In this document: positions 18,293-26,846 of the stretch, one piece after another
Position numbering within the stretch: position 1 is the stretch's first letter
How the letters are laid out: each line of letters opens with the position of its first letter
Assembly (NCBI RefSeq): GCF_003003175.1
Contig: NZ_PVTY01000011.1
Span: 1-64,000 of the forward strand
Reading direction: 5' to 3'
DNA: 64,000 nt
DNA from: Nesterenkonia sandarakina
GTDB taxonomy: Bacteria; Actinomycetota; Actinomycetes; Actinomycetales; Micrococcaceae
The notes under the pieces: model-generated
Told to the model about the DNA's origin: nothing
The model's input: only the letters and a program-made list of their open reading frames with translations
Database searches by the model: none
Position numbers and translations under genes: made by a program

Positions 18293-18487
18293 ATGTCACA
18301 CACTGAGGAACGATTCGACGAGGCGGCCCAGGCCGCAGACTGTCTGCACGAAGAGGAGCGCGGCGACGTGCCCGGCTGGGTGATGATCACCCTCATGAGT
18401 GCCGTGTTGGTGGCCGGGCTGCTCGCGATCGCGCAGCCAGCGCTGCAGGGACTGTTCAACGATGCCATCAGCCAGGTCTCACGCTGA
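18293..18487 (+). CDS. Flp-like minor pilin (DUF4244-type), 64 residues
   Basis: Short protein with a polar N-terminal leader of about 30 residues, then GDVPGWVMITLMSAVLVAGLLAIAQ (given here as its two parts GDVPGWVMITL and MSAVLVAGLLA). This matches actinobacterial Flp-type pilin subunits found in tad loci. AAGGGA lies upstream of the ATG. It is probably the structural pilin: the hydrophobic helix would pack in the fibre core after leader processing. No prepilin peptidase gene is visible in the window. Confidence 0.75.
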   Translation: MSHTEERFDEAAQAADCLHEEERGDVPGWVMITLMSAVLVAGLLAIAQPALQGLFNDAISQVSR

Positions 18488-18896
18488 CTTGATTCCGCCC
18501 TCGGGAGTCTCACGGGTTCGTCGAGCGGCGGAGGATCGGGGCGCCGCCACGGCCGAATTCGCCATGGTCTCCGCGCTCCTGGTCCTGCTCAGCTTCGCGA
18601 TCCTCCAGCTCACGCTGATGGTCCATGTGCGCAATACGCTCATCGACGCCGCCTCCACCGGAGCCCGCTTCGGGGTCCTCGAGGATCGCACCGCCAGCGA
18701 CGGGGTCCAGCGCACCCAAGACCTGATCGAGTCCTCGATCTCCGCCCGGTACGCCCAGGGAGTGGGCTACGAGTACGTGCCCGAGCCGGAAGGTCAGACG
18801 CTGCGGATCACCGTCCAGGCCCAGGTCCCGGTGCTGGGCCTCTTCCCAGGAGTCGGCAGCCTCGAGGTGACGGGCAGCGCCTATGACTTCGACTGA
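18462..18896 (+). CDS. tadE: TadE-like pseudopilin
   Basis: About 144 residues. It carries the TadE signature DRGAATAEFAMV followed by a membrane helix (about residues 32-55) and an extracellular domain of about 90 residues. The start is uncertain: an ATG at 18462 overlaps the pilin gene by 26 bases; a TTG at 18489 is the alternative and would give 135 residues. Glu next to the helix (AEF) is typical of pseudopilins processed at that site. The stop overlaps the next gene by 14 bases. Confidence 0.8.
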   Translation: MPSARSHADLIPPSGVSRVRRAAEDRGAATAEFAMVSALLVLLSFAILQLTLMVHVRNTLIDAASTGARFGVLEDRTASDGVQRTQDLIESSISARYAQGVGYEYVPEPEGQTLRITVQAQVPVLGLFPGVGSLEVTGSAYDFD

Positions 18897-19389
18897 GCGC
18901 CCCCTTCGACGCGTGGTCGGACGCCTCACCCCACGCTCGGACAGGCGACTGCGCCACTGGCTGACGCAGAGCCAGGATGAGTCCGGTTCCTCGCTCGTCG
19001 AGTTCATCATGCTCGCCGTGCTGCTCCTGATCCCCATCGTCTACTTCATTCTGGGCGTCGCCGCAGTGCAGGCCGCCGCCTACGCCAGCCTGGGCGCCTC
19101 CGACCAGGCCGCCCGGATGTATGTCCTGGGAGGGGAGGACCTCGGAGCGGGGGAACGGTCCGCACGAAGTCAGGCCGCGGCGTCGGCGGCGCTCGCTGAC
19201 TTCGGGATCAGCACCGATCAGGCGCAGATCACCATGTCCTGCCCGTCGGGGGCATGTGAGGACGACGGCGACGTGGTCGCCTTCACCGTGGAGGTCCGGG
19301 TGCCGGTGCCGCTGATCCCGGACCTCGGCAGCTGGCGATCCACCCTGGTCACGGTCTCCTCCACCTCGGCCCAGGTCCAGGCAGGCTGA
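18883..19389 (+). CDS. TadE/TadF-like pseudopilin
   Basis: 168 residues with a basic N-terminus, the pseudopilin-type stretch ESGSSLVEFIMLAVLL and one membrane helix (about 40-65), then an extracellular domain containing a likely disulfide pair in SCPSGAC. It overlaps the preceding gene by 14 bases, which implies coupled translation. It resembles TadF by position. Confidence 0.78.
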   Translation: MTSTERPLRRVVGRLTPRSDRRLRHWLTQSQDESGSSLVEFIMLAVLLLIPIVYFILGVAAVQAAAYASLGASDQAARMYVLGGEDLGAGERSARSQAAASAALADFGISTDQAQITMSCPSGACEDDGDVVAFTVEVRVPVPLIPDLGSWRSTLVTVSSTSAQVQAG

Positions 19390-19390
19390 C

Positions 19391-19927
19391 ATGCCTACGA
19401 GACGCATCGGCCCGCCGCACTCTGCACCCCCGCCGCGACTCTCACCCCCGCCACGGCCACTGCGGCGCTCGCGGGACTCGGTCCGGGCCGCGATGCTCCG
19501 CCGACTCCATGCCCAGGACGCGGGCCAGACGAGCGTCCTGGTCCTGGGGATGCTGTTGGTGGTGCTGCTGCTCGTCGCCGTGATGGCCGGAGCCACCGCG
19601 GTGAACCTCGAGGCGCGCAAGCTGCTCTCTGCCGCCGATGGCGCCGCATCGGCCGCGGCGCAGGCGGCCGAACAAGGCGCCTCCGGCCCCACCCCGAGGG
19701 TCAGCAGCGACCAGGTGCGTGCCCAGGCGCAGAACTACCTGGCCGTCTCGGGAGCAGACGAGCGCTTCAGCGGCGTCGTCGTGTCCCGTGCCTGGGTCAC
19801 CGACGCGGGGGAGACCGCGCACGTGGAGCTGGCCGCCGTCGTCGACCTGCCGGTGGTCTCAGCGATCCTTCCCGCCCGGGTTCCGATCAGCGTGGAGTCC
19901 CATGCCCGGGTGAGCCTCAACCGGTGA
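19391..19927 (+). CDS. TadG-like / helicase-secretion-neighbourhood TadE-like protein
   Basis: 178 residues. A Pro/Arg-rich N-terminus is followed by DAGQTSVLVLGMLL and a membrane helix (about 45-68), then VNLEARKLLSAADGAASAAA, the pattern of TadG N-terminal (TadE-like) proteins in actinobacteria. The C-terminal half is a small extracellular domain. It starts one base after the previous stop and is the last gene of the tad operon. Confidence 0.7.
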   Translation: MPTRRIGPPHSAPPPRLSPPPRPLRRSRDSVRAAMLRRLHAQDAGQTSVLVLGMLLVVLLLVAVMAGATAVNLEARKLLSAADGAASAAAQAAEQGASGPTPRVSSDQVRAQAQNYLAVSGADERFSGVVVSRAWVTDAGETAHVELAAVVDLPVVSAILPARVPISVESHARVSLNR

Positions 19928-19957
19928 GGGCGCAGACGACGGTACTGTAGTCCTGTT

Positions 19958-21073
19958 ATGGCAGAGACAGATTTCCCCACCGCACTTCGTGACCTGCGCA
20001 ATACCCTGCGCCGCATCACGGAGGTCACCGACATCGAAAAGCTCAAGGCGCAGGTCGTCGAGCTCAGTGATATGGCCGTCGCGCCGGATCTCTGGGACGA
20101 CCAGGCCAACGCCCAGAAGGTCACCTCCCAGCTCAGTCATCGGCAGACCGAGCTGGAGCGCCTGGAGCGGCTCGAGACCCGGATCGACGATGTCGAGATG
20201 ATGGTCGAGATGGCCCGGGAGGAGGGTGACGACGAGGTCCTCGACGACGCCGTCCGCGAGGTCGCCTCGATCCACAAGGCGCTGGAGTCCCTGGAGATCA
20301 CCACGCTGCTCTCCGGTGAGTACGACGAGTACGACGCCGTGATGACCATCCGCTCCGGCGCCGGCGGCGTGGACGCCGCCGACTTCGCCGAGATGCTGCT
20401 GCGCATGTACACCCGCTGGGCCGAGCGCCGCGGCTGGAACGTGAAGGTGCTCGACACCTCCTACGCCGAAGAGGCCGGGCTGAAGTCAGCCACCATCGAG
20501 ATCAACGCGCCCTATGCCTTCGGCACGCTCTCGGTCGAGGCCGGCACCCACCGCCTGGTGCGGATCAGCCCCTTCGACAACCAGGGCCGCCGGCAGACCT
20601 CCTTCGCCGCCGTGGAGATCATCCCGCTGCTCGAAGGCACCGAGAGCATCGACATCGACGAGAACGACCTCAAGATCGACGTCTTCCGCTCCTCAGGACC
20701 CGGCGGACAGTCCGTGAACACCACCGACTCGGCCGTGCGCATCACCCACCTGCCCACCGGCACCGTGGTCTCGATGCAGAACGAGAAGTCCCAGATCCAG
20801 AACCGTGCCGCTGCGATGCGCGTGCTGCAGTCCCGGCTGCTGGTGCTGAAGAAGGCCGAGGAGTCCGCCGAGAAGAAGGCGCTCGCCGGAGACATCAAGG
20901 CCTCCTGGGGCGACCAGATCCGCTCCTACGTGCTGCACCCGTACCAGATGGTCAAGGACCTGCGCACCGAGCACGAGGTCGGGAACACCCAGTCCGTGCT
21001 CGACGGGGACATCGACGGCTTCATCGACACCGGTATCCGCTGGCGCAACGAGACCGCGGCCGAGGACGACTGA
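19958..21073 (+). CDS. prfB: Peptide chain release factor 2
   Basis: RF2, which recognises UGA and UAA stop codons. 371 residues with the stop-codon recognition tripeptide in ISPFDNQGR and the peptidyl-tRNA hydrolysis motif GGQ in [17 protein letters not shown]. The frame is continuous, so the programmed +1 frameshift used in E. coli and many other bacteria is absent. A TACTGT -10 box at 19943-19948 lies nine bases before the ATG, pointing to a very short leader. It precedes ftsEX by three bases, an arrangement conserved in actinobacteria. Confidence 0.97.
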   Translation: MAETDFPTALRDLRNTLRRITEVTDIEKLKAQVVELSDMAVAPDLWDDQANAQKVTSQLSHRQTELERLERLETRIDDVEMMVEMAREEGDDEVLDDAVREVASIHKALESLEITTLLSGEYDEYDAVMTIRSGAGGVDAADFAEMLLRMYTRWAERRGWNVKVLDTSYAEEAGLKSATIEINAPYAFGTLSVEAGTHRLVRISPFDNQGRRQTSFAAVEIIPLLEGTESIDIDENDLKIDVFRSSGPGGQSVNTTDSAVRITHLPTGTVVSMQNEKSQIQNRAAAMRVLQSRLLVLKKAEESAEKKALAGDIKASWGDQIRSYVLHPYQMVKDLRTEHEVGNTQSVLDGDIDGFIDTGIRWRNETAAEDD

Positions 21074-21076
21074 TCC

Positions 21077-23215
21077 ATGATCCGATTCGAACAGGTCACC
21101 CGTCGCTACGAGGCCGACGGGCGGCCGGCCCTCGATGACGTCACCGTGGAGTTCTACCGCGGAGACTTCGCGTTTCTGATCGGCGCCTCCGGCTCGGGCA
21201 AGTCCACCCTGCTGCGAATGATCCTGCGTGAGGGCCTGCCCCAGCGCGGGAAGGTCACCGTGGCCGGGCAGAACCTCGGGCTGATGCTCGACCGCCGCGT
21301 CCCGGACTTCCGGCGCAGCATCGGCATGGTCTTCCAGGACTTCCGCCTGCTGCCGGACAAGACCGTGTTCGACAACGTTGCCTTCGCGATGCGGGTGCTG
21401 GGCACCAAGCGCAGCGCCATCCGCAAGCGCGTCACCAAGGTCCTCGAGAAGGTCGACCTCGCCCACCTCGCCAAGCGCTACCCGCATGAGATCTCCGGCG
21501 GTGAGCAGCAGCGCGCCGCGATCGCGCGCGCCATCGTCAACGACCCGGCGATCCTGCTCGCCGATGAGCCCACCGGCAACCTGGACCCGCGCGCCTCTGC
21601 CGAGGTCATGAAGGTGCTGCGCTGGATCAACGCCTCCGGCACCACCGTCATCATGGCCACCCACGACCGCGCGATCGTCGACCAGGCCGACAGTCGCGTG
21701 GTGCAGCTGCATCGCGGACGCCTGGTCCGCGATGAGCCCCACGGCTTCTACGACGCACCCGAAGGCTCCGAGGCCTGGGACGTGCTCGCTCAGGAAGAGG
21801 GCGAATCAGGACTGCGCGCCCATGACCCGGCCCCGCTCAAGACCTGGATGCTCCCGGTCACCGGCGGCGCCGCCGGCGGGGTGTCCGGCAGCGACAGCTA
21901 CGACGAAACCATCGATGACGAGGCTCACGACGACGAGACCCTTCATCGCGACCTGGATGACAGCTCCACCGCCGATGCGGGCACGGAGGGCCACCACACC
22001 TGGGAGCCCGACACGCAGGACCACCACTTCGTGGAGTCCCGGGATGAGTCCATCGACCACGTCGGTGACCACCCACAAGACCAGGTGATGGCCCCTGGCG
22101 AGGACCCCTCGGTCCTCGCCTATGACGAGGACCCTGTGCTCCGGGAGACCGCGCCGCTGGATTCCACCGAGGAGCTCGCCGCAATGGACCTAGAGGGTGA
22201 CGCGGTCTTCGACGCGCCGTTCGAGGAGGGGTCCGAGCGTGAAGAGCCGATCTTCGACGAGCCCATCCAGGAGGAGCCCGAGCAGGAAGAGCTCCTCGGC
22301 GATCAGGAGTCCTACCTCGACGATGACGAAGTCGACGACGTCGATGATGCCGACGTCGATGAGGACGAACACGAGAACGACGCTGATCACGAGCAGACCG
22401 GTCTGCGGATCACCTGGCCCGATCATCTCCGCGAGGACGCGCACAGCCACGACGTGCCTGAACTTCATAGCGACTTCAACGGCACCGAGATGCCTGATCT
22501 TGAGCAGGACGGCTACACCGAGACCGAGGACGAATCGGCAGAGGCAGAGCAGATCGAGTTCCTGAGCGGTCACCCCACTGACGCCGATCTCCCGCTGACC
22601 GAACCGCAGCTGGAGGAGCCGGTGGCCGGCGAGATTGCGGCAGTGTCGCACGACGACGCCCCGTCGGCCCCTGAGCCCGCCGAAGCTGATCGACCCCAGC
22701 TCCAGCAGCCGGCGTCTCAGGTGTTCGCCGATGAACCCCTTGCTCCGGCGACGCCGCCGCCCGCGCGGCCCCGGCTGTCCTGGCTCGCCCATTCAAGCGA
22801 CGCCGCCCCGGATCGGACCAGTGCAGAGCCGGCCGAGCAGTCGGCACCGTCGGTCCCGGCGTTCACGCTGGATCCGCCCACGCAGGAGCCGTTCTCACCC
22901 GGGTCTGCCCTCCGAGATATGACCGCCGAGCCCGGGAATGAACCGGAGCCGGAGTTTGAACCGGAACCCGAGCCCGAGGTCGAGCCAGTGGCCGCGTTCG
23001 AACCCGAACCCGAGCCCCGACCAGGGCTCGACCCGGCCGGTGACCCCCAGCTCGAATTCGAACCAGAACCCGAGCCCGATGAACCCCGCCCGGTGCCGAA
23101 GCCCATGTCGTCGGCCTCGCAGTCCACCTACACCGATGCGCGCAGGACCGCCGAACATCTCGGAATTCCCCGCTCGCGTCGATCCATCATGCGCCGTCTG
23201 AGGAGGGACAAGTGA
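21077..23215 (+). CDS. ftsE: FtsE cell-division ATPase with a very long acidic C-terminal tail
   Basis: ATP-binding subunit of FtsEX, which controls peptidoglycan hydrolases at the septum. Residues 1-225 are a complete ABC domain: Walker [10 protein letters not shown] (36-44), Q-loop MVFQDFR, signature [10 protein letters not shown], Walker B ILLADEP and H-loop ATHDR. Residues 226-712 are a low-complexity extension rich in Glu, Asp and Pro. It has EPEPEPE-type repeats near 620-680 and a short basic end ([12 protein letters not shown]). Usual FtsE is about 230 residues. The tail is in one uninterrupted frame and its TGA overlaps the GTG of ftsX, so it is unlikely to be an artefact. Confidence 0.93.
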   Translation: MIRFEQVTRRYEADGRPALDDVTVEFYRGDFAFLIGASGSGKSTLLRMILREGLPQRGKVTVAGQNLGLMLDRRVPDFRRSIGMVFQDFRLLPDKTVFDNVAFAMRVLGTKRSAIRKRVTKVLEKVDLAHLAKRYPHEISGGEQQRAAIARAIVNDPAILLADEPTGNLDPRASAEVMKVLRWINASGTTVIMATHDRAIVDQADSRVVQLHRGRLVRDEPHGFYDAPEGSEAWDVLAQEEGESGLRAHDPAPLKTWMLPVTGGAAGGVSGSDSYDETIDDEAHDDETLHRDLDDSSTADAGTEGHHTWEPDTQDHHFVESRDESIDHVGDHPQDQVMAPGEDPSVLAYDEDPVLRETAPLDSTEELAAMDLEGDAVFDAPFEEGSEREEPIFDEPIQEEPEQEELLGDQESYLDDDEVDDVDDADVDEDEHENDADHEQTGLRITWPDHLREDAHSHDVPELHSDFNGTEMPDLEQDGYTETEDESAEAEQIEFLSGHPTDADLPLTEPQLEEPVAGEIAAVSHDDAPSAPEPAEADRPQLQQPASQVFADEPLAPATPPPARPRLSWLAHSSDAAPDRTSAEPAEQSAPSVPAFTLDPPTQEPFSPGSALRDMTAEPGNEPEPEFEPEPEPEVEPVAAFEPEPEPRPGLDPAGDPQLEFEPEPEPDEPRPVPKPMSSASQSTYTDARRTAEHLGIPRSRRSIMRRLRRDK

Positions 23216-24129
23216 ACCGGCTCCTCTACATGCTCGGCGAGACGTTCAGCTCGTTGCGCCGCAACGTCGCCATGGTCGCCTCCGTCATCCTGGTCACCTT
23301 CATCTCGCTGACCTTCGTCGGCTCCGCCGCGCTGATGCAGACCCAGGTCAACCAGATGACCGACGACTTCTACGACCGCCTGGAGCTCTCGGTCTTCCTC
23401 TGCACCGAGAACTCGCCTCAGTCCGCCTGTCCCACCGGTGCGGTGAGCGCGGATCAGCGCGACTCGCTGGAACACACCCTGACCGATGGCGCGGCCAGCC
23501 AATACGTGGCCAGCTACCGCCATGAGACCCAGCAGGAAGCTCTCGACGATTTCCTGGAGACCCGCGGGGAGAACTCCCGGACCGCGTCGCTGACCGCCTC
23601 GGACATGCCGGAGTCCTACCGCGTGTTGCTCCATGAACCGGAGGAGTTCCCGGTGGTCACCGAGCTCTTCGGATCCGCCCCCGGGGTGGAATCCGTGGCA
23701 GACCAGCAAGAGGTGCTCGATCAGATCTTCGGGATCCTCAACGGCCTGACCATGGTGGCGCTGATCATCGCCGGAGTGATGATCGTGTGTGCGCTGCTGC
23801 TGGTGGCCACCACCATCAGGCTTTCCGCCTTCAGCCGACGCCGCGAGACCGGGATCATGCGCCTGGTCGGCGCCTCGAAGTCCATGATCCGGATGCCCTT
23901 CGTATTCGAAGGCGTGATCGCCGCGCTGATCGGAGGGCTGCTCGCCTGCGCCGCCACCTGGGTCGTCGCGGAGTTCGTGCTGGGCCAGTGGATGGCCCAG
24001 CAGGTCCCGAGCATCCACTTCATCGACTCCGCCCAGGCCTGGAGCATCATGCCCGGTCTGCTTGCGATCGCCGTGGTCCTGGCGATCATCGCCTCCTGGG
24101 TCACGGTACGCAGATACCTGCGTGTATGA
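23212..24129 (+). CDS. ftsX: FtsX cell-division permease-like protein
   Basis: Membrane partner of FtsE, 305 residues. Helix 1 (about 22-45) is followed by an extracellular domain (about 48-175) with a likely disulfide in [10 protein letters not shown]. Three more helices follow near 180-205, 230-260 and 275-300; the motif [14 protein letters not shown] lies between helices 2 and 3 and contacts FtsE. The GTG start overlaps the ftsE stop. It transmits ATPase state to periplasmic or wall hydrolases such as RipC in mycobacteria. Confidence 0.95.
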   Translation: MNRLLYMLGETFSSLRRNVAMVASVILVTFISLTFVGSAALMQTQVNQMTDDFYDRLELSVFLCTENSPQSACPTGAVSADQRDSLEHTLTDGAASQYVASYRHETQQEALDDFLETRGENSRTASLTASDMPESYRVLLHEPEEFPVVTELFGSAPGVESVADQQEVLDQIFGILNGLTMVALIIAGVMIVCALLLVATTIRLSAFSRRRETGIMRLVGASKSMIRMPFVFEGVIAALIGGLLACAATWVVAEFVLGQWMAQQVPSIHFIDSAQAWSIMPGLLAIAVVLAIIASWVTVRRYLRV

Positions 24130-24198
24130 TCGAAGGTCGGCTCTTCTGGCCACTGCAGAAGAACGCCGAGATCAGCGATACAGCGCGGAGGTGACACG

Positions 24199-24702
24199 GT
24201 GGCGAAGAAGAAGGGCGCGAAGAAAGAGCGCGATCCCAACAACAGCATCGTGGCCACGAACCGGCGTGCGCGGCACGACTACCAGATCCTCGACAAGTAC
24301 GAGGCAGGCCTGGTGCTCACCGGCACCGAGGTGAAGTCGCTGCGCGAAGGCACAGCCAACCTCACCGACGGATTCGCCGGTTTCTCCCCCGGGGGAGAGC
24401 TCTGGCTCGAGCAGGTCACGATCCCCGAGTACCTCAACGGCACCTGGACCAACCACTCGGCCCGCAGGAAGCGCAAGCTGCTGCTGCACAACAAAGAGCT
24501 GGTGAAGATCTCCCGCCAGATCGAAGACCCGGGCCTCACCATCGTCCCGATGTCGCTCTACTTCAAGGACGGCCGGGCCAAGGTCGAGATCGGCATCGCC
24601 CGCGGCAAGCGGGAGTTCGACAAGCGGCAGACCCTCAGGGAGAACCAGGACAACCGCGAGGCCCAGCGCGCCATGCGCTACCGGAACCTGCGGTCATCCT
24701 GA
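24199..24702 (+). CDS. smpB: SsrA-binding protein SmpB
   Basis: Partner of tmRNA in trans-translation; it mimics the missing codon-anticodon part. 167 residues with [29 protein letters not shown], cited here by its parts RRARHDYQI and [10 protein letters not shown], plus the OB-fold and a basic C-terminal tail ([12 protein letters not shown]). The GTG start has GGAGGTG upstream. The tmRNA gene itself is 4.4 kb away at 29100-29469 on the other strand. Confidence 0.96.
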   Translation: MAKKKGAKKERDPNNSIVATNRRARHDYQILDKYEAGLVLTGTEVKSLREGTANLTDGFAGFSPGGELWLEQVTIPEYLNGTWTNHSARRKRKLLLHNKELVKISRQIEDPGLTIVPMSLYFKDGRAKVEIGIARGKREFDKRQTLRENQDNREAQRAMRYRNLRSS

Positions 24703-24726
24703 TACTCGGGTGCTGAAGCGCCCCGC

Positions 24727-25116
24727 TCAGTCGAGCAGCCCGGCGATGTAGCCGACGAAGATCAGCAGCACCACCACGACGATCGCGATGATCGCCACCG
24801 TCATGACCAGGTTGCCCCTGGGAGGCTTTGTCGGCGAAGCCTGCTTCGGCGAGGCCGTGGCGGAGTTCGAATCCGGTGGGGTGTCGCCCGGCTGCACGCC
24901 GCCGCCAGCCTCAAGACCCGGAGTGTCATTCGGTTCTGGATCCAGACCCGGGTTGCGTGCATCCTCATCACGGTGATGCTCGCCGTGGGTATGCTGATTC
25001 CCACCGTCCCGCTGGTGCGGAGGCGTGTCCAGCGGCTGGCCGCCGTTCACGCCGCTCGCGCCGTGGTCCGGGGTGGGCCGCTGCGCATCTTCTGGCTTGT
25101 TCTGCTCGGTGGTCAT
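24727..25116 (-). CDS. DUF6480-like small membrane protein
   Basis: 129 residues: about 95 polar, Pro/Asp/His/Gly-rich residues, then a single C-terminal membrane helix (NLVMTVAIIAIVVVVLLIF). The segment NPGLDPEPNDTPGLEAGGG followed by GDTPP resembles the DUF6480 family of actinobacterial membrane proteins of unknown role. The ATG at 25116 has GAGGTG upstream; a longer in-frame start at 25152 lacks one. It converges with smpB. Function unknown. Confidence 0.65.
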   Translation of the reverse strand: MTTEQNKPEDAQRPTPDHGASGVNGGQPLDTPPHQRDGGNQHTHGEHHRDEDARNPGLDPEPNDTPGLEAGGGVQPGDTPPDSNSATASPKQASPTKPPRGNLVMTVAIIAIVVVVLLIFVGYIAGLLD

Positions 25117-25203
25117 CTGACACCTCAATCTGTTGTGGTCATCTGTCTTCACCTTAGTCAGACCACCATCGGGTCCTGTCCGCGCGAGCTGGACGTCAGC
25201 TGA

Positions 25204-26298
25204 CTACTCGCCGATCTTCTCCGCGATCTCCCGCTTGGTGGTCGCCATGATGGATTCATCCGCGCCGCTCATCCGTTCACTCGCCATATCTGCCTGGTGC
25301 CAGAACGGGTAGGCGAGGGATGGCCGGCCGGCGTCGTCGATCGCCTGGGTGTCTTCCGCGTCCAGTGAGACCTCGAAGGTGCCCAGCAGATCGTTCCACT
25401 GCTCCAGGCTGCGCGCACCCACGGCGAGGTTGGTCACTCCGGGGCGCTCCAGCAGCCAGGCCAGCACCACCTGCGGGATCGTGGCGTTGTTGCGCTGGGC
25501 GACCTCATCGAGGACGTCGACGACGCCGTAGAGCCGCTCCCAATCCGCGACGCGCAGCTCGGAGCCGTCGCCGTCGGCCATGCGGGCGCCGGATTCTGGG
25601 TGCTGGTCCCTGCGGAACTTGCCGGTGAGCAGGCCCATGCCCAGGGGGCTCCAGGACTGGGTGCCGATGCCCTGATCGATGCCGGCGGGGATCATCTCGT
25701 ATTCGGCCTCGCGGGAGTACGGCGAGTAGTGGATCTGCTGCACCACCGGCTTGATGAACCCGTTGACCTCGCAGACCTTCATCGCCTTCATCAGCTGCCA
25801 GCCCGTGTAGTTCGAGACGCCGTAGTACCGGATCTTGCCTGACCGGACCAGACCGTCCATGGTCTGCAGCGTCTCTTCCAGCGGGGTCTCACCGTCCCAG
25901 TGGTGCAGGTAGAACAGGTCGAGGTGGTCGCGGCCGATCCGGTGCAGGGACTTGTCCACCTCGTTGAGCAGGTGCCAGCGGGACGCACCGCCGTCGTTGG
26001 GACCGTCGCCGACCACCATCCGGGCCTTCGTGGTGACCAGCAGCTCGTCATAGCGGCCGCTGCGTGCCAGGGTCTCACCCAGCACCTCCTCGGAGACCCC
26101 GCCCGAGTAGAGGTTGGCGGTGTCGATCAGGTTGATCCCGGCTTCGAGGCACCGATCCAGCAGTACCGCGGCATCGTCGGGACCGAGGGTGCCCATATGT
26201 CCGCCGTCGGCGCCGCCGAAGGGCAGCGTGCCCAGGGCGAGCGGGGAGACCCGCAGGCCGCAGGTGGGGGAGAGGGGACGGTAGAAGGGGAGGCTCAT
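25204..26298 (-). CDS. Aldo/keto reductase
   Basis: NADPH-dependent (beta/alpha)8 oxidoreductase of 364 residues. The catalytic tetrad is visible: Asp59 and Tyr64 in LIDTANLYSGG, Lys91 in VTTKARM and His132 in YLHHWD. Cofactor-binding features follow near the C-terminus (NLAVGARSLEQW). It is closer to the bacterial AKR11/12-type general aldehyde reductases than to a named pathway enzyme. AAGGAG lies upstream of the ATG. Substrate unknown. Confidence 0.9.
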   Translation of the reverse strand: MSLPFYRPLSPTCGLRVSPLALGTLPFGGADGGHMGTLGPDDAAVLLDRCLEAGINLIDTANLYSGGVSEEVLGETLARSGRYDELLVTTKARMVVGDGPNDGGASRWHLLNEVDKSLHRIGRDHLDLFYLHHWDGETPLEETLQTMDGLVRSGKIRYYGVSNYTGWQLMKAMKVCEVNGFIKPVVQQIHYSPYSREAEYEMIPAGIDQGIGTQSWSPLGMGLLTGKFRRDQHPESGARMADGDGSELRVADWERLYGVVDVLDEVAQRNNATIPQVVLAWLLERPGVTNLAVGARSLEQWNDLLGTFEVSLDAEDTQAIDDAGRPSLAYPFWHQADMASERMSGADESIMATTKREIAEKIGE

Positions 26299-26398
26299 AA
26301 GGCTCCTTCGCAGAGACGACGGGACGTCTCGGATACTACTCCGACTCCTGATGCGCCGGCTGAGCCGGGAATCGCCCGCGGCGCCGTGCCCCGGCGAC

Positions 26399-26404
26399 TA
26401 CTCT
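26399..26404 (+). promoter_or_regulatory. -10 element of the YrhK gene (leaderless)
   Basis: TACTCT ends six bases before the ATG at 26411; no Shine-Dalgarno is present. Confidence 0.4.
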
Positions 26405-26410
26405 GGCCGC

Positions 26411-26686
26411 ATGACTGACTCTGATCTGGTGCTGCATCTCGGCCGCGAGGAGCTGGTGATCCGGCGTCGCTACGAGACCCTGAGCATCGCCAACGACTTC
26501 CTGATCGCACTGACCTTCACGGTCGGCAGCGTGTTCTTCTTCTCGGAGTCCACGATGACCGCCGGCACCTGGCTGTTCCTGGCTGGGAGCCTGCTGCTGA
26601 TGGTCCGCCCCACGATCAGGCTGATCCGGCGGGTCCACCTGGTGCGAGTGGGCGGCCCGGCGGCGGAGTCGGCCCGGGACTTCTGA
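26411..26686 (+). CDS. YrhK-domain small membrane protein
   Basis: 91 residues with the YrhK pattern: a polar start, IRRRYETLSIANDFLI, then two hydrophobic helices (about 28-45 and 50-68) separated by FSESTMTAGTW, and RPTIRLIRRVHLVR. The family is of unknown function and often occurs next to transport or stress genes. The ATG at 26411 was chosen for the -10 box spacing and because upstream codons do not match the family. Confidence 0.7.
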   Translation: MTDSDLVLHLGREELVIRRRYETLSIANDFLIALTFTVGSVFFFSESTMTAGTWLFLAGSLLLMVRPTIRLIRRVHLVRVGGPAAESARDF

Positions 26687-26846
26687 GCGCAGACGCGTCC
26701 CTGGACGCCCTTCGAGGATTCCGTGGCGGGAGGCGGTACAGCCCGGGCATCACGCCATGCCAAGGGAGTCTGCAGAGGTCGTGGCAAACGCGAGCGTCGC
26801 TGGATAGCTTGGAGCACAGTCCTCGGCCAGCGGAAAGGTTCGACAT

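Noticed and set aside
19958-20060. Programmed frameshift in prfB
   Set aside because: The frame is continuous with no early in-frame TGA and normal length, so no frameshift is needed.
22920-23110. CRISPR-like or separate gene in the repetitive part of ftsE
   Set aside because: The repeats are short, imperfect and encode Glu-Pro runs in the ftsE frame; there are no spacers of constant size.
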